From NCBI GenBank assembly GCA_965247585.1, contig CBDFHC010000003.1:62001-126000 (forward strand): a stretch of DNA of 64,000 bases, written 5' to 3'. The DNA comes from CBDFHC01 sp965247585. GTDB taxonomy: Bacteria; Chloroflexota; Dehalococcoidia; Lucifugimonadales; GCA-2712585. Under the pieces are notes generated by a model, which made no database searches, was not told the origin of the DNA, and worked only from the letters and a program-made list of their open reading frames with translations. The translations under genes and the position numbers were made by a program. Positions 25,267-33,412 of this stretch are shown in pieces (the stretch's first letter is position 1; each line of letters starts with the position of its first letter).

Positions 25267-25296
25267 AGTATAGCATCACTGATTTCGTAATGACAA
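25267..25296 (-). promoter_or_regulatory. Promoter of the zinc-ribbon gene
   Basis: On the minus strand TTGTCA (25,291-25,296) is followed by an 18-base spacer and TATACT (25,267-25,272), with TG one base before the -10. The predicted start near 25,260 leaves a leader of about 20 bases containing GGAGGGG before the GTG at 25239. Confidence 0.65.
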
Positions 25297-25380
25297 GCCC
25301 GTGGTCGGCATCTTTTTCGCAATCTGCGCCAGTTCTCCGTCACGCCGCCTTTCGGCTACCATCACCCGTACCCAAGACTC

Positions 25381-25386
25381 TATAAT
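25381..25386 (+). promoter_or_regulatory. Possible -10 element of the AAA+ ATPase gene
   Basis: A perfect TATAAT lies about 79 bases upstream of the ATG at 25465. No good -35 is present at 16-18 bases upstream, so the call rests on the -10 alone. Confidence 0.4.
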
Positions 25387-25464
25387 GTCTCCTATCCCCC
25401 GCGTGCCAGTTTGGCCACTTTTCGAATCACCCTGCGGACACCCTTAAACGTGGAGTCTGTCAAC

Positions 25465-26919
25465 ATGCCCTCTCGATCATTGCCCAAATCCATCAAAGAG
25501 CTTCGAAGCTTCGGTTACAAACCCGAGTCCGTTCGACACGAGCTCCGGCGTAACCTGATCAAGAAGCTCCGCAGTAAGGAGCGCCTCTTCCCCGGCATCA
25601 TCGGCTACGACGACACCGTCATCCCGCAGATAGAGAACGCAATCCTCGCTTCCCAAGACCTCATACTTCTCGGCGAACGCGGGCAGGCTAAGTCTCGCAT
25701 CATTCGAAGCCTGATCAGCCTTCTGGACCCTGCCATTCCCGCCATCGCGGGCTGCGAGATCAACGATGACCCCTACGCTCCCATCTGCCTCCCCTGCCGC
25801 TCCCGACTGGCGGAAGAGGGCGATGACTTGGAAATCCGGTGGGTGGTGCCCGACGAACGCTACTCCGAGAAGCTGGCCACCCCGGACATCTCCATCGCGG
25901 ACCTTATTGGAGAGGTGGATCCCATCAAGGTGGCCGAGGGCCGCTATCTCGCTGACGAGCACACCATACACTTCGGCTTGGTTCCCCGCACCAACCGCGG
26001 CGTCTTTTGCATCAACGAGCTGCCGGACCTGGCGGAAAGGGTCCAGGTCGGCCTCTTTAACCTGATGGAGGAGCGGGACGTCCAGATCAAAGGGTACCGC
26101 GTCCGGCTGCCCGTGGACATCTTCACCGTCGCCACCGCCAACCCGGAGGACTACACCAACCGCGGCCGCATCATCACCCCCCTCAAGGACCGCTTCGGCG
26201 CCCAGATCCGTACCCACTATCCCCAGGACCCCGCCGAAGAGATCGCCATCCTGGACCAGGAACGCGCCCGCTTCCCCAACGAGGCCAGCGTCTTCGTTCC
26301 CCATTACTTGAAAGAGATCATCTCGGAGATCACCGCCCTCGCTCGTCGAAGTCCTCACATCAACCAACGCTCCGGCGTCAGCGTCCGCGTCTCCATCGCC
26401 AACATGGAAACAGTTATCAGCAACGCCACCCGCAGGGCCATCCACAACCGCGAAAAGTGGGTCATCCCGCGAATCAGTGACCTGCCGTTCATTACCGCCT
26501 CCTTCACCGGCAAGATAGAGTTGGACTCCTTAGAGGACGGCCAGGAAGGCAAGGTTATTGACGAGCTCACCAAGCGCGCCGTCCTTACCACCTTTAGCCG
26601 TCACTTGGACATGGCGGCCTTGGAGCCTGTCGTGGAGTACTTCAACAGCGGCAAATTTGTTGAGACCGGCAGTAACGTCCGTTCAGCCGCTTACTCCGGC
26701 CCCTTGCGGGATGTCCCCGGGCTCAGCGACGCCGCTCAGCTCCTGGGCGCCGACGAACGACCATCCACCCGCGCCGCCGCCGTGGAGTTCATTCTCGAGG
26801 GCCTTCACCTCAGCGGAAAGCTGAACCGGGATTCCCTGGACGGTAAATATCGCTTCAGGAGGGCCCAGGCGCCTGCGCAACAGCGCCGCTCCAAAAGAGA
26901 ACCGGGTCCCCGTAGATAA
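25465..26919 (+). CDS. MoxR/magnesium-chelatase-like AAA+ ATPase
   Basis: The 484-residue protein has Walker A GERGQAKS at 70-77, a Walker B-like VFCINELPDL, sensor-type TVATANPEDY and RGRIITPLKDRFG, the ChlI/BchI pattern. Three cysteines within CEINDDPYAPICLPC could be a metal site. ATG 25465 has GGAG nine bases upstream; the frame is open earlier from a TTG without a ribosome site. Members of this group usually work with a von Willebrand A protein, but none is adjacent. It is probably a remodelling ATPase rather than a true chlorophyll enzyme, as no pigment genes are nearby. Confidence 0.8.
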   Translation: MPSRSLPKSIKELRSFGYKPESVRHELRRNLIKKLRSKERLFPGIIGYDDTVIPQIENAILASQDLILLGERGQAKSRIIRSLISLLDPAIPAIAGCEINDDPYAPICLPCRSRLAEEGDDLEIRWVVPDERYSEKLATPDISIADLIGEVDPIKVAEGRYLADEHTIHFGLVPRTNRGVFCINELPDLAERVQVGLFNLMEERDVQIKGYRVRLPVDIFTVATANPEDYTNRGRIITPLKDRFGAQIRTHYPQDPAEEIAILDQERARFPNEASVFVPHYLKEIISEITALARRSPHINQRSGVSVRVSIANMETVISNATRRAIHNREKWVIPRISDLPFITASFTGKIELDSLEDGQEGKVIDELTKRAVLTTFSRHLDMAALEPVVEYFNSGKFVETGSNVRSAAYSGPLRDVPGLSDAAQLLGADERPSTRAAAVEFILEGLHLSGKLNRDSLDGKYRFRRAQAPAQQRRSKREPGPRR

Positions 26920-27430
26920 GCGGAAGCCCCGGATTCGGCGCCCAGCCAGATTAATTTTGACCCCCGCTGGTTCCCTCGAAAATAGCCGCTCGCCTCCCTC
27001 CGTAAAGGCGTTCCCAGCGCACAATCAACACCGGCCACATACGAGAGTGCACGGAACCCAGGTCCCCTGCCGGGAGTCTGGAGGTGTCCCTCAGAATAAC
27101 TGCTTAAGACCTTTCACGGCTCCGGTCACGTTACTTCATCGCCAGATGAGCATCCTTCTATATGTCATGTCAATCCTATGAAAATAAGCCTCCTACGCCT
27201 CCAACCCGCTCACCCTGAGCCTCTCGAAGGACGAACCCATACCGCATTCCACCCCCCACCATCTCATTCTGAGTCCGCCCGTCAGATCGAAGAATCTGGG
27301 TGCGGAGGGAGAGCATGTCCCACCCTCGCGCCCACTTCTATCGCCAGCCCAAAATTTTCACCCCTGGTGGTGCCGTTGCTACTGGTAAGCGGCTTCTCCC
27401 ATCACTGCCCCACCCGGCCTCACCCGCATC
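26920..27430. repeat. Gene-free gap with dispersed repeats A and B
   Basis: A family A copy spans about 26,985-27,140 (CCGGGAGTCT then GTGTCCCTCAGAA) and a family B copy about 27,165-27,365 (CGCCTCCAACCCGCTCA, CTCTCGAAGGACGA, GAATCTGGGTGCGG). No conserved protein frame is present. Confidence 0.65.
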
Positions 27431-27436
27431 CACCGA

Positions 27437-27445
27437 TGATATAAT
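27437..27445 (+). promoter_or_regulatory. Extended -10 promoter of htpX
   Basis: TGATATAAT at 27,437-27,445 is a perfect extended -10. No clear -35 is present, which is tolerated with the TG extension. Transcription would start near 27,452, about 45 bases before the htpX ATG. Confidence 0.6.
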
Positions 27446-27497
27446 GAATCTAACTTGACCAGTAAGTAGGTCGCTTTGCCTGGAGGATGCTTCGCAA

Positions 27498-28391
27498 ATG
27501 AATACTTTTAAGACCGGCTTCCTGATGATGCTCATGGGCGGCATCCTGCTTGTCGTGGGCTACCTTCTCGGCGGCTTTGCAGGGCTCATCGTCTTCCTTG
27601 TCATCGCCCTGGTCATGAACTTCTTCTCCTACTGGTTCAGCGACAAGCTGGCCCTCAGAATGGCCGGCAAGTCCCGCCGCGTCGAACGGGACGAAGAGCC
27701 CGAGCTCCACGCCATCGTTGACGAGCAGGTTACTAAGGCTGGTATCCCTAAGCCCAAAGTTTACGTAATCGACAACGATTCCCCCAACGCCTTTGCCACC
27801 GGCCGCAACCCCAAGAACGCCTCCATCGCCGCCACCACCGGCATCATGCGCCTCCTCAACCGGGAGGAGCTGGGCGGCGTCATCGCCCATGAGCTTGCCC
27901 ACGTGGGCAACCGGGACACCCTGATAATGACCATGGTGGCCACCGTGGCTTCCGCCATCGCCATGATTGCCTTTATGGCCAAGTTGTCTCTCTTTTTCGG
28001 CGGCTTTGGCGGCAGGGGTCGCGGCGGCGGTGGCATGGGCGGCATGATCGGCATCGGCGGCCTCCTCCTCCTGGCCATCGTTATCCCCCTCCTCACCACA
28101 TTGGTGCGACTGGGCATCTCCCGCACTCGTGAGTACCAGGCTGACGCCACCGGGGCCAAGACCTCCGGCACGCCCTGGGCCCTCGCTGACGCCCTGGAGA
28201 AGCTGGACATGGGTTCTCGGCAGGTGCCCATGGAAGCTAATCAGGCCACCGCGCATCTATTCATCGTAGAGCCCATGCATCAACAGTCCATGAGCTTTCT
28301 CAACGGCCCGGGGATGATGCGCCTCTTCTCAACCCACCCGCCCTTGGCGGAACGGGTCAGGCGCCTCAGAGAAACGAAAACCGGGTGGTAA
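27498..28391 (+). CDS. htpX: Membrane zinc metalloprotease HtpX
   Basis: HtpX is an M48 protease that degrades damaged membrane proteins. The 297 residues begin with two hydrophobic helices (about 9-55). The zinc site HELAH is at 131-135, with the third ligand glutamate expected in REYQADATG. Two further membrane segments flank a glycine-rich loop (FGGFGGRGRGGGGMGG). The C-terminal STHPPLAERVRRL motif is typical. The stop overlaps the next gene's GTG, so the epimerase is probably cotranslated. Confidence 0.95.
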   Translation: MNTFKTGFLMMLMGGILLVVGYLLGGFAGLIVFLVIALVMNFFSYWFSDKLALRMAGKSRRVERDEEPELHAIVDEQVTKAGIPKPKVYVIDNDSPNAFATGRNPKNASIAATTGIMRLLNREELGGVIAHELAHVGNRDTLIMTMVATVASAIAMIAFMAKLSLFFGGFGGRGRGGGGMGGMIGIGGLLLLAIVIPLLTTLVRLGISRTREYQADATGAKTSGTPWALADALEKLDMGSRQVPMEANQATAHLFIVEPMHQQSMSFLNGPGMMRLFSTHPPLAERVRRLRETKTGW

Positions 28392-29329
28392 GCCCCAAGA
28401 CCGTCCTGGTTACCGGTGGCGCAGGATTTATTGGCTCCCACCTTGTTGATCGCCTCGTCGGCTTAGGCCACCGCGTCCTCGTCGTTGACGACCTGAGCAC
28501 CGGTAAGCTGCGAAACCTCCCTCGCGGCGTCAACTTCTACCACACCAGCGTCAACCACCCCACCATTGATGACATCTTCCAGAAGGAATCCCCCAACATC
28601 GTCTTCCACAACGCCGCCCAGATCAGCGTAAGCTCCTCCGTGCGGGACCCCGTAAAAGACGCTGAGACCAACGTCTCCGGTACCATCCGCCTCATTGAGG
28701 CCTCTCGCCGGTACGGCGTGGACAAGTTCATCTACTCCTGCACCGGCGGCGCTCTCTACGGCGACCCGGAGTCCAACCCCTGCCCTGAGGACCACCCCAT
28801 CCGTCCACTCTCCCCCTACGGCCTCTCCAAATGGGTGGGAGAGCGCTACCTGGACCTGTATCGCCGCTCCTATCGGCTCAACTACGCCTCACTCAGGTAC
28901 GGCAACGTCTACGGCCCTCGGCAGGACCCCCACGGCGAGGCCGGCGTTATCGCCATCTTCGCCAGCGCCATGCTGGAAGGCCAGGAGCCCCGCGTCTACG
29001 GTGACGGTGAGCAGGAGCGCGACTTCGTATACATCGAAGACGTCGTTGAAGCCAACATCCTTGCGCTCAAGGAAGGCGTCGTTGGCCCCTACAACATTGG
29101 CACCGGTATCGGCACCACCGTCAACCGTATCGCCCAGATCCTAAGCGAGATCTTCAAGTCCAGGCGCAAGCCCACCCACGCACCCTCGCGCCTGGGTGAC
29201 GTTCAGCGAATCAGCCTGGACTACAGCAAGGCCAAGCGAGAAATGGGCTGGGAACCCCAGGTCACCATCCGGGAGGGCCTCCAGCGCACCGCCGAATACT
29301 TCAAGGAACTGGCTCGCGCCCCCGCTTAG
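28385..29329 (+). CDS. NAD-dependent sugar-nucleotide epimerase/dehydratase
   Basis: This extended short-chain dehydrogenase has the NAD-binding TGGAGFIGSHLVDRL at the N-terminus and the catalytic Tyr145 and Lys149 in SPYGLSKWVGE. GNVYGPRQDPHGEAGV and the late GEQERDFVYIEDV fit UDP-glucose 4-epimerase-like enzymes. It starts with GTG at 28385, overlapping htpX by seven bases, and is 314 residues long. The exact sugar cannot be told from sequence; galE-like is the best guess. Confidence 0.85.
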   Translation: MVSPKTVLVTGGAGFIGSHLVDRLVGLGHRVLVVDDLSTGKLRNLPRGVNFYHTSVNHPTIDDIFQKESPNIVFHNAAQISVSSSVRDPVKDAETNVSGTIRLIEASRRYGVDKFIYSCTGGALYGDPESNPCPEDHPIRPLSPYGLSKWVGERYLDLYRRSYRLNYASLRYGNVYGPRQDPHGEAGVIAIFASAMLEGQEPRVYGDGEQERDFVYIEDVVEANILALKEGVVGPYNIGTGIGTTVNRIAQILSEIFKSRRKPTHAPSRLGDVQRISLDYSKAKREMGWEPQVTIREGLQRTAEYFKELARAPA

Positions 29330-29383
29330 CAACAGTCAGATTTCGCAGGCTAGGGCTTTTCAGCACCCTCTTTGGAGACATGC

Positions 29384-30307
29384 ATGGAAGAATTTGACGT
29401 TATCATCATTGGCGGTGGCGCCGCTGGACTCAGCGCCGGTCTGTACACCACCAGGGCCATGATGAAGACCCTGATTCTCGAAAGCATGGGTTGGGGAGGC
29501 CAGATTGCCCTCACTGATGAGATTGAGAACTACCCCGGTTTTCCGGAAGGTATTAAAGGCCCCCAGCTTGCGGTCTTGATGGAGCAGCAGACCCGCCGGT
29601 TCGGCGCCGACATGCGCATCGACGAGGTAACCGCCGTCGAAAACCTGGACGCCCCCCTCAAGTTGGTCCACACCTCAGAGGCCACCTACGCCGGCAGGAC
29701 CATCATAGTTTCCACCGGGGGCGCCCATCGTAAGCTGGGAATCCCCGGCGAAGACGAGTTCTCTGGCAAGGGCGTCTCCTACTGCGCCGTCTGTGACGGC
29801 AACTTCTTCCGCGGCCAAGACGTCGTCGTCGTGGGCGGCGGCGACGCTGCCCTGGACGAGGGCGGCTACCTCAGCGGCATCGTCAACAAGGTCACCGTCA
29901 TCCACCGCAGAGACCAGCTTCGCGCCAGCAAAATCCTCCAGCACCGTTCCTTTGCCAATCCCAAGATGGACTTCCTCCTGAGCCACGTCGTGGAAGAGGT
30001 CCGCGGCAACGGAATGATGGAGAGAGTCCTCGTCCGTGACCTCAAGTCCAACAACACCTTCGAATTCCCCTCCACCGGCGCCTTCATCTACATCGGCTTC
30101 GAGTCCAACAGCGGCTTCCTTGCCGGTCTACTCCCTACCGACGAGACCGGCCATATCAAGACCAACATCCGAATGGAGACCGTCGTTCCCGGAGTCTATG
30201 CCTGCGGCGACATCCGGGTGGACTCGGACCGTCAGCTAGGCAACGGCGTGGGCGATGGCATCAGCGCCGCCCTGGCCGCTTATCGCTACGTCACTGAGCA
30301 AGCCTAG
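29384..30307 (+). CDS. trxB: Thioredoxin reductase
   Basis: This flavoprotein passes electrons from NADPH to thioredoxin-like proteins. It has the FAD-binding GGGAAGLSAGLY, the redox pair Cys134/Cys137 in CAVCDG, the NAD(P)-binding VVVGGGDAALDEG and a C-terminal GVYACGDIR. ATG 29384 is chosen for the GGAG six bases upstream; this gives 307 residues. In NAD(P) site one, GGGDAALDEG is a little unlike the standard GGGDSA motif. A strong terminator follows at 30,326. Confidence 0.93.
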   Translation: MEEFDVIIIGGGAAGLSAGLYTTRAMMKTLILESMGWGGQIALTDEIENYPGFPEGIKGPQLAVLMEQQTRRFGADMRIDEVTAVENLDAPLKLVHTSEATYAGRTIIVSTGGAHRKLGIPGEDEFSGKGVSYCAVCDGNFFRGQDVVVVGGGDAALDEGGYLSGIVNKVTVIHRRDQLRASKILQHRSFANPKMDFLLSHVVEEVRGNGMMERVLVRDLKSNNTFEFPSTGAFIYIGFESNSGFLAGLLPTDETGHIKTNIRMETVVPGVYACGDIRVDSDRQLGNGVGDGISAALAAYRYVTEQA

Positions 30308-30325
30308 CGCCGCCATAATATGCCC

Positions 30326-30361
30326 AAAAGAAAAGGGACGCCTGTCGGCGTCCCTTTTCTT
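30326..30361. terminator. Bidirectional intrinsic terminator
   Basis: A near-perfect hairpin (AAGAAAAGGGACGCC, loop TGTC, GGCGTCCCTTTTCTT) lies between the convergent trxB and the IscA-like gene. The flanking A and T tracts would stop transcription from both sides. Confidence 0.93.
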
Positions 30362-30381
30362 GTTTATCTAACTCAGTTTTT

Positions 30382-30798
30382 CTAGTGGCTGCCGCAGCCG
30401 CCGGCTCCGCAACCACACCCTCCGCCTCCGCCTTCGCTACCGCATCCTCCCCCTCCACCGCCGCTGCCGCAACCACATCCACCACCACCGCCGCCGCAAC
30501 CCGACGCCGCCGGAAAGTCCGGGTTCGATATCACGAACCCTACCCTCGTGAAGTCTTCCACAAAGTCTATCGTCGCCTTCTCCACAAACGGTACGCTGTC
30601 AGCGTCCACCAGAAACTTAATCCCAGCCAACTCCACTGATAGGTCGTCCGTCTGGTTTTCGTGCTCCAGTGACAGCATATACTGCACGGCCCCGTGGCCG
30701 TCCGGCATGGCAATCACCCTCAAAGGGGTAGTCAGTTCGCCCTCCTCCTCCAGGACCTCTCTGATCTTATCCGCGGCCATTGTGGTGACTTCCAGCAT
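30382..30798 (-). CDS. IscA/HesB-like protein with Gly/Cys-rich tail
   Basis: Residues 1-105 follow the A-type carrier fold (MLEVTTMAADKIREVLEEEG, then FLVDADSVPFVEKATIDFV). The first conserved cysteine of true carriers, normally in a GCSG loop near residue 35-40, is replaced by a GAVQY stretch. The usual C-terminal CGCG is expanded into a 40-residue glycine/cysteine run with ten cysteines and a final His. The chemistry is therefore probably altered; metal binding by the tail is plausible. It has its own promoter and GGAGAG before the ATG. Confidence 0.8.
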   Translation of the reverse strand: MLEVTTMAADKIREVLEEEGELTTPLRVIAMPDGHGAVQYMLSLEHENQTDDLSVELAGIKFLVDADSVPFVEKATIDFVEDFTRVGFVISNPDFPAASGCGGGGGGCGCGSGGGGGGCGSEGGGGGCGCGAGGCGSH

Positions 30799-30844
30799 AT
30801 CTCTCCTCTGTCAAGCTCTCATTATTCGAGAGCAGCTAGATACC

Positions 30845-30874
30845 AAACTATCAGCACACCAGACCCCTTGTCAA
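30845..30874 (-). promoter_or_regulatory. Promoter of the IscA-like gene
   Basis: On the minus strand TTGACA (30,869-30,874), an 18-base spacer and TAGTTT (30,845-30,850), with TG one base upstream of the -10. The TGTGCTGATAG part is shared with the str operon promoter. The predicted start lies about 40 bases from the ATG. Confidence 0.6.
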
Positions 30875-31103
30875 CGGTTTAACAGGTTTTTCACAGACAT
30901 TGCGACTAATGCCTGGTCACCCGTGCCAATGCAGTCTTACGTTGTTTCAACACACAGAGTCAAATTAGAATTCGCATGCCTGCAGCATTGCCGGTATTAA
31001 CCTTTGCCGGTTCGGATATTCACTTGGCGCCCAACAGCCAATCCCTGACATCAACCAGCGGCCCCTTAAACGCAATACGTCGGCAAAATCTGGCGAATTC
31101 TTG

Positions 31104-31589
31104 ATGGACACAACCAGGCTTCTTAACGCAATCATCGCCCGCCATCGAGACCAACGTCTCCTTTTTGCCCTCGCCGGACTCATCATCTTCGCTGTCCTGG
31201 CTCCATTTCAGCTCCCTGCGTCCATGGCAATCTTGGGCGCTATCCCATTGATACTCATTCTGCACCGGATTCTAGACCGGCCCAGCATATCTCCGATGGC
31301 CATTGCTCTCGACTTTCAAGGTGTCGCGCCCAGTGAGGAACTCCTTCTTCAAAACGCTGAGGCTACCGTCACCCATACCCAGCACAATCAGGTGGTGCAA
31401 GTGACTGGATTGACGCCCCATAGGGCCGGAGGAGGTGAAGGTTGGCTTTGCTCATTGCCAAGCGTGGCGGGTCCAGAAGATGTAGTACAATTTGTGTTCA
31501 CAGACCATCTACTAAGCCGAGATTGGCATTCCGACCCGATCGTCCCATCGCTTTTGTGGCCTAAAGCCCGGATCCGGAGACAATCTTAA
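31104..31589 (+). CDS. Small membrane protein upstream of pYEATS gene
   Basis: The 161 residues have two hydrophobic segments near the N-terminus (LFALAGLIIFAVLAPF and MAILGAIPLILILHRIL) and then a soluble part with no motif I recognise. Small membrane proteins coupled to pYEATS domains are known from comparative genomics; here the pYEATS gene follows after 36 bases in the same frame. ATG 31104 follows a TTG, and no strong ribosome site is visible. The region is lower in GC than its surroundings. Confidence 0.5.
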   Translation: MDTTRLLNAIIARHRDQRLLFALAGLIIFAVLAPFQLPASMAILGAIPLILILHRILDRPSISPMAIALDFQGVAPSEELLLQNAEATVTHTQHNQVVQVTGLTPHRAGGGEGWLCSLPSVAGPEDVVQFVFTDHLLSRDWHSDPIVPSLLWPKARIRRQS

Positions 31590-31625
31590 ACGTGACCATA
31601 TCTGTCCACGAGGGACGCAAGCGTC

Positions 31626-31931
31626 GTGGTTCGCTTTAACAACTATGCTAAGCCTCTTGAGAAACGTAGTGGCTACAAGTATTTCAAGTGGAAAGTCTTC
31701 GTGGACGAGTCTGATGAGGTACTCAGCCAGATCAAGGAAGTTGAATATACCTTGCATCCAACCTTCCCGGAGCCGCACCAGTGCCGTGACAAGCGAGAGG
31801 ACAAATTCTCTCTTGAATCGGTCGGCTGGGGTGAGTTCACCATGTTAATAACCGTCAAGTATCAGGATGAGCGCGTTGAGAAGACCTCATACCATTTAGA
31901 TGTAAGCCGACCGTGGCCCAACGAGAACTAG
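31626..31931 (+). CDS. pYEATS-domain protein
   Basis: The 101 residues carry the prokaryotic YEATS signature: WKVFVDES, VEYTLHPTFPEP, FSLESVGWGEF and a final YHLDV strand. This beta-sandwich domain is thought to recognise modified or charged ligands and is linked bioinformatically to signalling and conflict systems. The frame begins at a GTG, 31626, without a clear ribosome site. An alternative upstream frame beginning with VTISVHEG stops just at the junction, so a frameshift between the two genes is possible. Confidence 0.75.
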   Translation: MVRFNNYAKPLEKRSGYKYFKWKVFVDESDEVLSQIKEVEYTLHPTFPEPHQCRDKREDKFSLESVGWGEFTMLITVKYQDERVEKTSYHLDVSRPWPNEN

Positions 31932-32097
31932 CACCGGGTCAGGGAACCTTCGGCATTCGGCCTCTTCTCCACGTACCAGTATTAGCTTGGCCAACAGCCC
32001 TTCCCCTCCTTTGAACTAAGAGAAAACGCTTGCCGAACTATTTCTAGACCTCAGCGCGCCCATCTTCCAAACGAATTCCTAATTCAAGGAGGACTCC

Positions 32098-32481
32098 ATG
32101 CCACTGGAACGCACAAATCCTTCCACCATGGCGAAACCCGGCGGATTCAACCACGTCGTAAAGTCCGGTGACACCATCTACATCGCCGGTCAGGTGGGCC
32201 GCAAGGCCGACGGCTCATTGGCCGGGCCTGACATCACTTCTCAGACAGAGCAGGTGTTCGCCAACCTCAACGCCGCACTGGCCGCCGCCGGCGCCTCCAT
32301 GAAAGACGTCGTCAAGACCACCGTCTTCCTCACCCACCGTGACGATATCGCCGGATATCGCGCCGTCAGGGACCGCGTTGTTGCCACCTCGGACCGCCCC
32401 GCCAGCACCCTGTGCATCATCGACGGCCTGGCCCAACCCGAGTTTCGCGTCGAGGTTGAGGCCATCGCTGTCCTCTCTTAA
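32098..32481 (+). CDS. ridA: RidA/YjgF-family reactive-imine deaminase
   Basis: RidA proteins hydrolyse 2-aminoacrylate and related imines. The 127 residues include FNHVVKSGDTIYIAGQ, NLNAALAAAGASMKDVVKTTVF and the FRVEVEAIAVL end, whose arginine is the substrate-anchoring position. AAGGAGG lies five bases before the ATG, a very strong ribosome site. The gene has no obvious partner; the next gene follows after 125 bases. Confidence 0.92.
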   Translation: MPLERTNPSTMAKPGGFNHVVKSGDTIYIAGQVGRKADGSLAGPDITSQTEQVFANLNAALAAAGASMKDVVKTTVFLTHRDDIAGYRAVRDRVVATSDRPASTLCIIDGLAQPEFRVEVEAIAVLS

Positions 32482-32606
32482 CGCCTGGCGAGCCGACTCT
32501 CTTTCCCTCCTACCACTCCCGCCCACCGCTGGCTACTCTGAATCGACACGGGTTATACTCAAGTTAAGAAAGGGTGTTAATCCTGGGCCTTTGCCCTGCC
32601 ACTTCA

Positions 32607-33359
32607 ATGTTAGACCTCATATTTGATATCGGTAACAAGGACCGGCCCAGGGGCCACGCGCTGGTCTACTACAAAGACCCCCTGGACTCTGAGAAGCACT
32701 ACGCCACTTACATCGTCGTTTTCCCCCTCCGCGTCAACATCTCCAAATACGTTCCTCCCTTTCTCGCCACCTCCCTGGGCGCCACCTCGATCACCGAAAT
32801 CTCCTCAATTTCCATGCCCCCGGTCCCGGAGGAGGTCGAAAGCTATGACCGGATAGCCCGGCTGGCCCGCTCCCGGGACGATGACCTCATCTACGGTGGC
32901 ACTCAATCGCCCAACGACGTCGCCGGTGCCATGAGCTCCGTCAACGAGATCGCCCAACGCTACACCGAGCTCTGGAACCAGTTCGACACCTCCCAGCCCG
33001 CCGCCATCACCGAAGCCGCCGAGGAAGGCGTGGCGGTCAACGAGGTCATGTACAGCCTCCTGGGCGAGCGCGACAAGTTAACCGAACTCTCCAAACTCGT
33101 CGTCATGCTCAAGTTCGCCTCCAGCGGCCAGGACGCCCTACTCCAGAGCGAGACGGAGGCCGAGATCCAGACCTTGGCCCGCTACCTGCCCGAGCAATAT
33201 CAGATGGACCGGTTCCTGGGGCTGGCCCTGGACTCATCAGATAAGTCCACCAAGCTAACCCAGCTCTATCTGGAGCGCTGCTACGGCCTCTCCGAACGTG
33301 ACAGCAGCCGGGTCCAGCAGCTAGACCAAGAGATCAAGGCGCTGGAAGACGCCCTCTAG
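32607..33359 (+). CDS. Conserved-looking protein of unknown function before recF
   Basis: The 250 residues start MLDLIFDIGNKDRPRGHA. The N-terminal half is mixed alpha/beta, and the C-terminal half is helical with charged heptad-like stretches ending in an EIKALEDAL helix. No known motif is visible. The in-frame codon at 32574 is less likely, as the conserved-looking MLDLIFDIG starts at 32607. It is codirectional with recF, 53 bases upstream, so a shared transcript is likely. Confidence 0.65.
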   Translation: MLDLIFDIGNKDRPRGHALVYYKDPLDSEKHYATYIVVFPLRVNISKYVPPFLATSLGATSITEISSISMPPVPEEVESYDRIARLARSRDDDLIYGGTQSPNDVAGAMSSVNEIAQRYTELWNQFDTSQPAAITEAAEEGVAVNEVMYSLLGERDKLTELSKLVVMLKFASSGQDALLQSETEAEIQTLARYLPEQYQMDRFLGLALDSSDKSTKLTQLYLERCYGLSERDSSRVQQLDQEIKALEDAL

Positions 33360-33412
33360 CCTCCCGGACCCCCTGGATCTGGTCGCGGCTCCAACGTCGC
33401 TGGGCGCCAACA

